A DNA stretch of 64,000 nucleotides from Primulina eburnea. Lineage: Eukaryota > Streptophyta > Magnoliopsida > Lamiales > Gesneriaceae. The stretch spans positions 8,266,261-8,330,260 of the forward strand of contig NC_133114.1 in assembly GCF_022965805.1 (NCBI RefSeq), written 5' to 3'. Shown here piece after piece: positions 10,757-22,384 of the stretch. The position numbers were made by a program, and so were the translations under genes. Position 1 is the stretch's first letter; each line of letters starts with the position of its first letter. The notes below the pieces were generated by a model that made no database searches, was not told where the DNA came from, and saw nothing but the letters and a program-made list of their open reading frames with translations.

Positions 10757-12086
10757 TGTGGAGACCCGGACGCTAATTCATGTCTTAATCATTATTAATG
10801 TCAAATATAAAAATTAAGAAAAGTGGGACTAAATTTTTTTCTTTTTAAATTATATATGCGGAAAAGTAACAGTAATCTATCTGATATACATATCAAAATT
10901 AAAGTAAAAATCATGTACTACATGTCTCTATCTCAACTAGGTTCAACGAATATACATCCAGTGTTGAATCTTATTCTGCTTCTGGGCCCGGATCTCCACG
11001 CTAACTATAATCTCTCATCTTCTTCCTGATCCTGATCCTGTCCCACCTGTTGTCATGCACACATACAAACAAGACAACAGCCGGATATAACCAAACATCC
11101 GATGTCTTGACCTATCCACTTCGGTATAACCAAACATCCGATGTCTTGACCTATCCGTAACAGACTTTGGCACTTTCGCCAAATCACTATCCTGTGACAA
11201 TGTGCAATGTGCCAGTGATGATTCCATCACTATCCGGCACCTATGTCACAAGATCAATCATCTACGACTAGGCGCATCTGCCTATGACTCAATACATAAA
11301 TCAATAGACCAAAGATATCAATCTCATTCAATTGCACATATAAATGCAATAAGGTAAAGTATGTGATTTAGGGAAACTCAAGTCGAATCTAACTCGAGTT
11401 GTGCAATCCCACATCAACATCAATTTATACCTTTCTCTTCTCTGTCTGACGAAGTCGAAGTCTCGAAGTCAAATCTGTCCATATCAAATCTAAAATGATT
11501 GAGATTGTGCAGATTTGATAGTATGACCTGTTATTAGTGAAGATTATGATTCGTATTGATATCTATTATGAGTTGTGGTATTATATCTGTGATGTTGAGA
11601 TTGACGGGGTTATCAACACTGTATTTTTATGCCGTCGAAACATTAGTAGATTGATTTTGATTAGATTCAGTATTAATTGAGATTGTATCATGATAACATT
11701 GGTACGGATCAGATTATGTCTTGATTTGCGTATTGATTAGAACAAGTCTTGAATTGAGTTGTATATTGACACATATTTCAGGTGGCGCTCGGGCGATCGA
11801 GAATTACCGCCCGGGCGCGGAATTTTCTGCCCGCACTTGTTATGCACTGGCGCTCGGGCGGTCAAAAACTTCCGCACGGGCGGCGAACTTGCTGTCCAAA
11901 TTCTAACCATATTGAACATTGGCGCTCGAGCGGTCAAAAACTACTGCTCGGACGCCAATAGTACTGTCCGAGAATTGTGTAATTCCTATGCTTTGCCCAA
12001 TCTGGTCTCGGAATGGCCCGACTACAATCACATCAGCTCATAATCCATAATCTCAGATTAACAGAGTCAAAATCTCGGGCATTACA
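10757..12086 (-). mobile_element. 3' LTR of a minus-strand chromovirus (family S)
   Basis: Read on the minus strand it starts TGTAATGCCCGAG (12086) and ends CCGGGTCTCCACA (10757), 1,330 bp, the same termini as the solo LTR at 4961-7047. The sequence just upstream on the minus strand is a purine tract (12087-12102) and integrase-like coding sequence, so this is a 3' LTR. A 32-bp segment is tandemly duplicated at 11086-11117 and 11125-11156. Array C lies 130-300 bp from the LTR start. Confidence 0.8.
11784..11957 (-). repeat. GC-rich inverted-repeat array C
   Basis: Three units start GGCGCTCGGGCG(A/G)TC or GGCGCTCGAGCGGTC at 11784, 11851 and 11921. Each is followed after an A-rich loop by a complementary half such as ACCGCCCGGGCGC, so each unit can fold back on itself. 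It is in the same position in its LTR as array B in the solo LTR of the same family, but the motif is different. Confidence 0.85.
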
Positions 12087-13657
12087 TTATTTCCCTCCTG
12101 AGATATGATTTCGTCTCCGAAATCATAAGCAATCAATTTGTATATCATAGGTAATCATATCATACCAGGATGAAATGTATAACGGAAATTAATCATAGAA
12201 CCCATCGCAATGCAACAATTCTGAAATCTCTGTCTTATATCAGATTCTGTCTTCCAAATAGCTTCCTTGATGTCCTAACCATTCCCTTGAACTTTCAACA
12301 ACTGAATAGTCTTCATTCTGAATTATCTTTCTTCTATTGACTCTGATTCTCATCCGGAATAATAATTCAAGAAGTATCAGATCACAATACATCTTGGAGT
12401 AACTCTGATGGAATCGATCTCAAAATACTGTCTATACCATATCCGTATATACCAATCAACAGCTCATAGCAAGTCAATACCATTACCCGCTACCAAATAG
12501 GTTCTCTAAATCAATTCAGTATTAAATTTCTTGTTACAAATATTAACAGTCGTCGTCTGACATTGGCATATTCAATCTGTCTATTCAGAGCTGTCGTCAT
12601 TCTTTTCTGAATCAGCTTCATTTCTTCAGTCATATCTCTAATCATATCAGGTCTAATCTCAGGTACCTCAGAGATACTATTCTAATAAAGAAGGAAATTT
12701 ATACTTCTTATCGTACAAGATTTCAATCGGTGCCATCTCAATACTCGTCTGATAGCTTTTGTTGTACGAAAACTCATAACATGACAATAAATCCTGCCAA
12801 CTAATGCTAAAATCAAGCACTACAACTCTAAGCATATTCTCCAAAATTTGGATAATCCACTATGACTGTCCGTCAGTCGGTGAATGATATGCATTACTCA
12901 GATATAACTTCGTACCCAAATCTTACTGTATACTCTGCCAAACGTGCAAAGTCAACCAAAATCACGGTCTAATATAATCACCTTTCGAGTGCCATCTAAT
13001 CACTTCTTTGGCAGAAGTCTCAGTAATATAGTCATACCTCTGCATTTTCATGTACGAGCTAGCACTCGCAGACTGGGTCAGTCTGTCACTCCTAACTCAA
13101 TCAATGCTCAATTCCGAGAGGAATGCGGTAGTTTCATCACGATATTCCTGGAAATGTAATCTCATTTCCATTCAGGAATTGATAAGCTATATAACTAATC
13201 TCCTGGTTTCTTTCTCTTTTTTTGTCTTCATATGTCGGCAATTCAGACGTTTCAGTACAAACTCAACCATATCTAATCTCATCTGTTTCAACTAAAACTA
13301 TCTTTTCAATCATTAGAATAAATATTGCATCAATTATTGTGCACTTCAGACAATACATGTCGTCTCAAATCTGAAATATCTGGCACAACCCATTGGTTCT
13401 TCATAAACAATGCAATATCACATACCTGATATTCTGATCGATACCCTGTTCTGACTATCGATATCAAGTTCTGCCCATTCTGATCAATTTTATGAACTGT
13501 TTTAAACCTCAAAATCAGCTCTGGTTCTGCTTGAACGGTATCGAATGTCAACTGTATACAATCTGTATCAAATACTGCTCCAGAAAATAATAATTCTCAA
13601 TCAATTCAAAATAAGAATCATATACGGTAGCCTGCTAAACTCGTGCAACTACAAATT
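12087..13657 (-). pseudogene. Chromovirus integrase remnant and polypurine tract
   Basis: The minus strand reads, with many stops and shifts, SNAYHSPTDGQS near 12860-12900, then MLRVVVLDFSISWQDLL and YNKSYQTSIEMAPIEILY (about 12690-12850). These match the STAYHPQTDGQSE and FAYNNSYHSSIGMAPFEALY blocks of chromovirus integrase, seen better preserved at 62638-63102. The purine tract CAGGAGGGAAATAA (minus strand, 12087-12100) precedes the LTR. RT, gag and the 5' LTR are missing; the right side is cut where the CACTA terminus begins. Confidence 0.75.
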
Positions 13658-14690
13658 CACTACAAGAAAAATTTCAAACAACAACACTCATACGACAACG
13701 GTTTTTATTAAAACCGTTGTCTTTTTTGTTTTAACAACGGTTTTTGTTAAAACCGTTGTCATATCCTAAAAAAACCCGCTTAAAGACAACGGTTTTTTAA
13801 AAATCGTTGTCTTTTATGTGTTTACGACAACGGTTTTTAAAAACCGTTGTCTTTGATGTGTCTACGACAACGGTTTTTTAAAAACCATTGTCTATGAGCG
13901 TTTTTTTTTTCTTGGGCTACAACAAAGGTTTTAAAAACTGTTGTCTAAGAGCTTTTTTTTGGGCTACAACAACGGTTTTAACAACCGTTGTCTATGAGCG
14001 GTTTTTTTTTTTGCTATAACAACGTTTTTTTCAAAAACCGTTGTCTATATAAGATTTTGTCAAAGGTCAAAGACAACGGTTTGTGTAAACCGTTGTCTTT
14101 CGGATGGTTTTTTAACTACGACAACAGTTTTTTAAAATGTTATCGTTTCTTAGTGTTTTATTTGGTTAATGACAACGTACCGTTGTCGTAGTTCATAATT
14201 TTAAAAAAAAAATCGGTTAAAATTTTGCAATACCGTCGCTAATTTAAATGTAGCGACGGTTTTAATAGTTTAGCGACAGTTTTATAATTTTCGTCGCTAC
14301 AATTAGCGGCAGATTTTAGCATACCGTCACCGTTGTACATTAGCGACGGTTCATAAATCCGTCGCAAATTTAAATTTTACCGTTTTAAATTAGCGACGAA
14401 ACAACCGTCGCTATGTTAATATATGCGACGGTTGTTCAAAATACAGTCGCTAATAGAGACAGAATTAATAACTTACGTAAATAGCGACGGTTTTATTACA
14501 ATAGTCGCTCATAGCGACGGTTTGTACAAAAGCTGTCGCTAGTAGCGACAGTTTACTCCAAAACCGTCGCACAATGGCTATAAATACCAGCTTCCTCCTT
14601 TTCTTCACAAACCAAAGTCATTTACTTAGTCGGTTTCACTTTTCAAAAAAGTTTTTTTTCTTCCACGATTTTCATTAAATTTCAATTTTA
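13658..14690 (+). mobile_element. 5' end of a CACTA (En/Spm) transposon, truncated
   Basis: Begins with the canonical plant CACTA terminus CACTACAAGAAAAAT (13658). It is followed by subterminal arrays: palindromic ACAACGGTTTT..AAAACCGTTGT units (about 13684-14200) and TAGCGACGG/CCGTCGCTA units (about 14225-14575). A TATA-like CTATAAATACC at about 14578 sits right after the arrays, as expected for the promoter of the transposase gene. No transposase coding sequence follows and no closing CTTGTAGTG end was found, so this is a terminal fragment. The right limit is where sequence shared with the family L repeat at 42690 begins. Confidence 0.85.
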
Positions 14691-17495
14691 AGTAGCCAAC
14701 CCACCTAGGGACGCTACTGTGCAAGCCCAGCCCGTAAAACCAGCCCTGGCCCGCTCGAAAACTCCCTGGAACTCGACCATGTTCTGCACGTGTGTGTGTG
14801 TGGGAGTTCCCTTGAACACAAGGACTCCTAACTAGTCTAGGACTTCTCCCAACCCTTAACCATCGAACCCACCTAACGCTGACCATACCTGGACACTGCC
14901 CAGACTCGACCCAGACCAGCCCAAGCCCCTAAACCCAGAAGCGAAGCTCCTGAATTCTGAAGCATCATCTAGCGCGTACAAGCTGCCTTCATGGTGCCTC
15001 CTCACGTTTTCTGTCTTCTCTCGAGCCAGCAGCCAGCCCACCACTCCAGCCCCTAGCTCGACCCATGCCCATCATCCTAGGACCCTGGTGGACCACCTAG
15101 CCCAGCCCCTACCAAGCTACAGCCCCTTAAACTCTCGGCCAAACCCAAATACATGACCCTCGGGAAGTTTCAATTCCTAACCAATGAGGACTCTTCTCCA
15201 GCCCTGCTGCGCGAGTCCTAGCCCACCAGGACTCTACCAGGCCCTCACCCAAGACTCTCCTCGAGCCCCAGTCAGCCCTGGACGAGCCCCCAAGCCCCAT
15301 GCATAGAAACCAACCCCTAGCATAAAAAAAAAGCCAACACCACTCACGTTTCCCCTTAGCTTTTGTCCCACGGTTCCAGATTCTTTTCTTTTAGTTTTTG
15401 CAATGTTTTTGGTGTGTTTTAGGACCCTCGAAAACATGTAAAAACATCCCTTAACCATTCCTAATCATGGCAGCCCCTTTAACAACATAACAAACATGAT
15501 TTTTCCTCAAATTCAAGCCTTAAAAACTGGCATATTACACAAAACCGAAAATATTTCATGTTGCAACTTGTTTTTCATGCAATTTCAAACATAATTAAAT
15601 AATATGGTGTGATGATGAGTAAGGGAGAATATGGCGTGCCTTTGCGCATTTAACGCACGAAAAACCGTTGACGACGAAGAACGGGACGCGAACCTTGGCT
15701 TGAATTCCTAGAGCTTTTTTCTCGATTTTTCTCGAAATTGTGATGGTGCGTGTGTGTCGTGTATTTGAGAGAATTTTGGTGTGCAACAATTCTGAAAAGT
15801 GAGGCGTGAGGGACCCGGATCACCTACAGTGGTACCACCACTGTAGGTGATGCTGTGCAAAGCATACACCAATACACGAGGTGAGATAACTAAATCTGGT
15901 AATAGCCTTTGGGATTTTTTTTTCCAATTTTTTTTAAAAAAGATTATTTTATAAATATACATTCAATCAAAATTAAATTTTAGTTTTTTCTTTTTATGAT
16001 TTTGATGTTATTTCTCAATTATACCCTTATTCTTTACAATTTTAATAATTTTTAATCGTAAATATTACTGTGACAATTCACAATTCAACAACATGTCAAT
16101 ATTATATCAAAACTGCATCGCGTCATTTATGAAAAAGAACTAACAGTATACAAACAAAAAAAAAAAACAAGCAATTAAAAACAACTTACTAAAATTAAAA
16201 TTCGAGCAGATAAACGAACAAATTCGGAAAAAAAAAATAGTTTATGAAATAAAAATGAAATTTTCCTTATTCATAAATATATAACTTAATTCCTCAAAAA
16301 ATGTATAACTTGATATGCTTGTTCGATTAAGTTTTATATTTTATTTGTTAATATGATCAATTAAATATTTATAAGTCTACGAACACATTGAAAATCACTA
16401 TTCTCTTGAAACCATGGATTTCAATGGAGATATATCCAATAATGTTCTTGAGTAGTTTTTTATTTAAAAAAAAACCGATTAACATTGTTAGTTGAAATGA
16501 AGTCTCAAAACGTATGAATTATTTATTTTTGATGGAAATATGATGTTGAATTTTAATTTTTGATATTGCATGATGGAGATGTTCTAAATTTTAATTTAAG
16601 CATTAATATGTTAATAGTTTTATATTGTTAAAAATTTTGTTCATTGAAAAATAAAATTAATAATACTCATCAAATTCGAAAAATGATACGATTTCTCACA
16701 TGTAAAAATTTAATATAATAATTTTTAATGACAAAATTATTAATTTAACATAACATAATTAAAATATTTATATTATTTTATATAAAATTGTTGGCTAATA
16801 ATTGCGAAAGAAGGAAAAAAATAGAGGGAAAATAAAAGAGAAAAAAAATGGAAAAAAAATAAAAAAAGAAGAAAAGAATTGGAAAAAAAATACTAAGACA
16901 CAGCATCACCTACAGTGGTGGTACCACTGTAGGTGATCCGAGTCCGAGGCGTGAGTTTGTGTGAAGGGTTTGGGGTGGTTTATCATATTTAAACACTAAT
17001 TAAATCACTAATTAAGGCTTAGGCCTATTAAGCATAAATTTAGGACCATTAGTGCTTGATTAGGATTTAATTAAAATATTAAAATAGTTTTGCTAAAATT
17101 AGTTTGTGAATTTATTAGCCGGGTTGCCAAAACGTTCGAATTTTTGTTGAAAAACCAACACCGATAAAAATTACGCCCCGGCGTATAAAATCACCTCAAA
17201 GCCCCTTATTTTCAAAAATAAGAAAAAGCATCACCCATTATTTTAAATAATTAAAAACAATTATTTAATAAAAACATTTTCTATTTTTCAGCCATCGGTC
17301 TTTGTTCCTCGATCGCAACTCGAATAACCTTTAAAAATACATTTTAATGCAACCATGCAGAAAATATATTTTAAACATGTAAATATGCACAACATATTTA
17401 ATTAATGCAATTAAAACATTTAATCAAAATACAAGGGAATTAAATAATTGCATGCATGTTGTTCGCGTGGACCCTTAAATTTTTGGGGCATTACA
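14691..17495 (-). mobile_element. Family L long LTR-like repeat, copy L1 (split by a MULE)
   Basis: On the minus strand it starts TGTAATGCCCC (17495). It matches copy L3 (42690-43256 plus 53036-54114) along its length, including CTGTGCAAGCCCAGCCC, the CTAATCATGGCAGCC block, GCCTTTGCG..AACGC, TTATTAGCCGGGTTGCCAAAA and TCCTCGATCGCAACTCGAATAACC. The TG..CA-type start and orientation suggest a long LTR of a Ty3/gypsy element. No internal domain is attached. Its other end is cut by the CACTA fragment. No convincing gene was seen. Confidence 0.6.
15811..16945. mobile_element. Nonautonomous Mutator-like element (MULE) with 47-bp TIRs
   Basis: It is flanked by the exact 10-bp duplication GAGGCGTGAG (15801-15810 and 16946-16955). 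The terminal inverted repeats are 15811-15857 and 16899-16945, 46 of 47 bases identical (GGACC/GGACT is the only mismatch). Duplications of 9-10 bp and long TIRs are the hallmark of Mutator-like elements. The 1,135-bp element is AT-rich with no recognisable transposase. Each TIR contains its own 33-bp palindrome (see findings). It is inserted in family L copy L1. Confidence 0.9.
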
Positions 17496-18215
17496 GTAAA
17501 ACTTTTAAATACTAATATGTGCGGAAAAATAAATGTCTCTCGAGAGTGTACTGTCGGGGGTACCCGATCCACTCAAGCGTCGGCGTCTCGATCAAAATCA
17601 TCATCGCGTGCAACCATCCAAATCTAGTTAGCCTAATTATTTAGCACGTTCTACTTGCAAATAATACATATACAAGCACATACATTAAAATCATACTTTT
17701 ATTCAAAATAGACTTGTAATCATTTAAATCATAAATCGTCGAATCGTAAAGCTGTCAATCATTTATCATTTTGGGTAAGTTTGATCCTTGAAAATGACTA
17801 GCCTTTACCCTCTGGTCGACTGATCAGTCTTAGCTCACCATTGCGCATGGGGACGGGCACAAGGCACCAACGTAAAATGTAAATACGGTCATTAGGCTCC
17901 CTCTGGGACCTTCTCCCGTAAACGGGCTCCCTCCGAGGCATTCTCCCTCACGATATTCGCAAAAATCATATATTATATCCTTTTTGTCATAGTCAATACA
18001 TATCCTTCAAAATATTTTTCCTTTTCTTTTTAATCGTAAAATATCGTGTCCTTTCCACATTCGAAAAATAATATTTTAACAGTAAAAATTGCACCACTTT
18101 ATCATAAATCATAAAATTCAATATTTTCATCATAAACATTTTAAAATGTCATTTAGTATGCATTATATCCTCGTGACGCTAGTCAGACCTTTCAAACTAC
18201 CCGAGACGTAAAATG
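17496..18215 (-). mobile_element. Family L repeat, copy L2, part left of the Athila insertion
   Basis: It matches 41200-42170: GTGCGGAAAAATAA, the repeated GGCTCCCTCTGGGACCTTCTCCC block and the ACGATATTCGC stretch. It is interrupted by Athila, whose ACCAT duplication at 18216-18220 is the left junction; the repeat continues at 40123. On the minus strand it is the distal part of the LTR and abuts the start of L1 directly. No gene. Confidence 0.55.
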
Positions 18216-18322
18216 ACCATTGATAAGCACGAATTATATAGCATTTTAGGGATTATATTTTGTCGTATTCGTGCTTATCTGGCGTTTTCATTCCGAGTTT
18301 CGCGCTTATTTCGTCTCGTTAT

Positions 18323-20388
18323 TGAAAGGGGATCGGTTACGGTGACCGGAAGCGCAACGGAAGCAATAAAAATTTCGAAAATCATATTTTCAAGGCTCAA
18401 AATTTCGGCCACCTCAACTTTCTTGTGTAGCAAATACAAAAACACATTCATAGGGTGTAAGAAAGTATACCTATCAACCTCTTGAGGTTGATGATGGCTC
18501 CAACTTAGTTGTCAAACAACTAAGCTCTTGAAGGTAGACAATCTACAAGCTTCACCTTTCTTTTGGACTCCTTTCTTCCAATCAAGCCCACCACCAACTA
18601 GGTAGATCCCCTCTTAATTTGCACTAGAAAACTAAGAGGATTTTTCAAAGAGAAGAGTGTGTTTTCTCCAACAAATTGAAGAACACAAAAGGAAGAAAAA
18701 TTGGAGAGAAAATGCATGTGAAGTTTCGGCCATTGAGGGAGTGAATGGGGGAAGGGAGACTTGTCTTGGTGTGTGAAAAAGTTGAGATCACTTTTTGCAT
18801 GCCATGCCTTGAAAACCCAAAAAGTAGTCTCCCAACCCTTCACCTCCCATGCATGCATATAATATGGTTTTTAATCAAATTAAAACCTTGGACTAAATTT
18901 TAATTATCTCAAACATATTTGAGACTAATTAAACATTACTTGAATTTACCCAAGTCCCACTAGTTAAATAATTATTTTAACTGAGCTCTACAAGACTCAA
19001 TATTATTTAATTAATTCAACACTTGAATTAATTTAATTATTTGGACTCTACTAGGCCCACTAGTGTTTAATTAATTCAACACTTGAATTAATTTAATTTA
19101 GTCCATAATAATGTTTATGAAAATCACAATTTTCAAACACATTATTCACTCGGCCAAATTTTAATTTAGGAACACTTCCATAAATTAAAATTTACATTTC
19201 TCTCATAGAAGTCATACTTCTAATTTTCCTTACGCTTATAAACTCCTTTATAAGCCGTTCAACACATTGAACTATTTTTCTCAACGGGATCTAGAAAGCT
19301 AGTACTTGTGTGGCCCTCAATGGTTCATTGATACAACTAGCCGTGGGTTCACATCTCTATGTGATTCGGACTAAACATGTCCTTATATGAGCATACCCCA
19401 ATTGCTCCATTCTTATTTATCAACACCTTGATAATAAGAACGTCAGAACTCAAGTCTGATAGTACCCAACCAATCATGTTAAACGCCTAGCAGCATCGCT
19501 TACATGATTCCCTAGGTATCAAATGATAGTGCCTGCAAGAACCATTCTATTATGGTTAGCGTACAGTACGGTCCCTTCAACTCATATATCCCGATCGATT
19601 CGACAACCATTGGTTTATCGAGAGTTGTCAATGAATCGATACTATGTGTCATGTCGTAGTTGCATCGATGGTGTAATCTATGAAACCCCTTTCATAATTA
19701 CCACCATACTCTGGCCAGATATTTCAACCTACATACACATGATAACACATAGGATATCCATACCCGAAGGTAAGCGGTGAATCCCCGACTACAATGCATC
19801 GACTCCTATATGTTTTGACAGATCACCCAACCTTGCCACCTGATGACCCCATAAGAGTCGGTAAACAAGTCAAAGTGAAACGCTAGCACATAGAGTCTCA
19901 ATGTTGTCCCGGGTCATAAGGACTAATGGTGTACAACCATAAACCAGGACTTTTCCACTCGATAAGTGAGAACCACTTGGAAAGTCCTTTAATGGAGGGT
20001 TGTTCAGTGCACTCTACCAGGAGCACCTATCTGCATGCTCGGACATCACAATGTCCCCTACCAATGAAACATGGTACTCACATCGCAGATACTAGTCTCT
20101 AACTCGAGCGGCCTATATCCTTCTTAGTGACGGCTGAATCGACTAGGAACCGTTAAGAATATACAGTATTACAAATATGAGTTTCATGATACTCATCATA
20201 TGAGCATCTCATATTCTTTCTACTATTTGTATATTCAAGGGCTTTATCTATGCAACTAGCATGGGTATTCAGATAAAGATGTGCCATAATAATAATTTCA
20301 AATATTATTAAAATAAACACTGCTCATACATAGAGTTTCATTGTGAACACTCGGCCAACACTTGGCTCGACGGGCACCTACTCTAACA
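18323..20388 (-). repeat. copia-1 3' LTR
   Basis: Identical in layout to the second LTR at 25421 (constant offset 7,098). It contains AT-rich palindromes TTAATTCAACACTTGAATTA at 19009-19099 and a block shared with the copia-2 LTR (TACTTGTGTGGCCCTCAATGG, then the GTGCCTGCAAGAACC and GTACAGTACGGTCCC stretches). Confidence 0.95.
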
Positions 20389-20403
20389 ATCTCCCACTTG
20401 CAC
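20389..20403 (-). promoter_or_regulatory. copia-1 polypurine tract
   Basis: On the minus strand GTGCAAGTGGGAGAT directly precedes the 3' LTR start TGTTAG. The copia-2 element has the same tract (GGCAAGTGGGAGAT at 45256). Confidence 0.8.
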
Positions 20404-22376
20404 TAGAGCCAACTACCCATATGCTTTAAACCCATTGATTCGCGATGCTTGACGAATAATGGTCCAGGTAAAGGCTTAGCTAGTGGATCAACAACATTGT
20501 CTGCGGAGCCGACTGTGTCAATCGACACTTCTCCTTTTCCCACAATCTCTCACAGGATGTGGTACTTTCTCAATACATGTTTGGATTTCTGATGAGACCT
20601 AGGCTCCTTTGCTTGAGCTATAGCTCCCGTGTTGTCACACAACACCAGGACAGGAGCAACTCCATTAGGAATGACGCCCAACTCTTGGACGAAATTCTTA
20701 TCCAAACAGTCTCCCTTGCTGCATCTGATGCAGCAATGTATTCGGCCTCTGTGCGTGAATCCGTAGTATTGTCTTGCTTGGAACTCTTCCAAGAGACTGC
20801 AGCACCATTGAGCATGAATACAAAACCAGAGGTTGACTTCGAGTCATCGATATCGCTTTGGAAGCTAGAGTCGGTGTAGCCATCCAATTTTAGTTCTCCA
20901 CCCCATAGACCAAGAACAATTTATTGGTCCTTCTCAACTCCTTGAGGATGTCTTTCACAGCTTTCCAGTGTGGAAGACCAGGGTTCGATTGATATCTACT
21001 CACTACACTTAGTGCGAAAGCCACGTCAAGACGTGTAGATATCATCCCATACATGATGCTACCAATAGCTGAAGCATACGGAATGCGAGTCATCGCCACT
21101 ATCTCTGCATCAGTCTTGGGAGACAGACTTGGATAGGGACACGCCATGACACATTGGTAGATGTCCTCCCTTGGACTCATCAATCGAGAACGGCTTCACG
21201 ATGGTATCAATGTATGTGGACTGGGTGAGACCAAGCAATCTTCTCGATCTATCTCAATAGATCTGTATTCACAATACAAAAGATGCTTCACCCAAGTCGT
21301 GCATCGAGAACTTACTCGCTAACCATATCTTAGTTGATTGCAACATTCCTACATCATTCCCAATGATTAGAATGTCATCAACATAAAACACCAGGAATGT
21401 CACAACACTCCCACTGACCTTCTTATACACATAGGGTTCCTCAGGATTCTTAGAAAAACCAAACTCTTTGATCGTACTATCGAATCTGAGGTTCCAACTC
21501 CTAGATGCCTGCTTTAGACCATAAATAGATCTCTGAAGTTTGCATACCATATGCTCACTTCCGATAGATGTAAACCCTCCAGGTTTGAGACATGTAAATC
21601 ACTTTCTTAATATCCCCATTAAGAAAGGCTGTCTTGACATCAATCTGCCATATCTCAGTCATACCATGCAGCTATGGCTAGCAAAATCCTTATAGACTTG
21701 AACATTGCAACTGGAGAAAAGGTTTCCTCAAAGTCAACTCCTTGTCTTTGAGTATATCCTTTTGCCACCAATCGCGCCTTGAAGGTCAATACCTTCCCAT
21801 CCGTCCCAAGTCCCTATGGGAACCATTCCCTCAGGTGGATCTATAAGATCTCACACTTGGTTCGAATGCATGGAATTCATCTCAGATTCCATAGCTTCAA
21901 GCCACTTGGATGAATCGGCATCAGATAACGCTTCCTTGAAGGTCCTTGGATCACATCCAAGATTAGGCTCATCATGGCCCTCTTCAAGAAGTAGACCATA
22001 CCTTATAGGTGGTCTTCGAGACTCTCTCGGATCTTCTAGGAGTTTGTATCTCCTCTCTTGGCTCTTCGGGTGTGGGTTCTATAATTGTGGGTGTCTCTCG
22101 AACCTCTTCGAGTTCTATCATCTCCCTTTTTCTATCCAATAGAAATTCCCTTTCCAAAAGGGTCGCATTCCTAGAAACAAACACTTTTGTTTCTTGGGGA
22201 TGATAGAAGTAGTATCCAATCGAATTCATTGGATATCCCACAAAGCAGCATAAAATGGATCGACTATCCAATTTATCTCCCACTACCTGCTTCATAAGTA
22301 GGGCACCCCCATATTCTAAAATAAGAATGCTTAGGAGGCTTACCCATCCATATCTCATATGGTGTATGTCTTTGAA
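20404..22376 (-). pseudogene. copia-1 RT-RNase H remnant with integrase tail
   Basis: Fragments on the minus strand, in order: the integrase tail TPYEIWMGKP then REFLLDRKREMIELEE (21984-22376); RT with CKLQRSIYGLKQASRSWNLR and the catalytic FLVFYVDDILIIGND (21269-21550); the thumb/connection (20890-21183); and RNase [22 protein letters not shown] and [16 protein letters not shown] (20550-20887). Compared with copia-2 there are several frameshifts, and about 24 bases around the GCKWIYERK segment of RT are missing near 21810. It cannot encode a working polymerase. Confidence 0.9.
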
Positions 22377-22384
22377 TGGACATT
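22377..22384 (-). other. Deletion junction removing the copia-1 integrase core
   Basis: The 8-mer TGGACATT (AATGTCCA on the coding strand) joins the end of the protease region to the late part of integrase. In copia-2 the same 8-mer occurs twice, at 47286-47293 and 47948-47955, bracketing 662 bp that encode the HHCC domain and all three catalytic acids. Copia-1 keeps one copy, the signature of a microhomology-mediated or template-switch deletion. Confidence 0.8.

Noticed and set aside
18213..18485. Open frame crossing the Athila-copia-1 junction, repeated at 25383-25583
   Set aside because: It reads through the copia LTR end on the noncoding strand; the second copy exists only because the LTR is duplicated.
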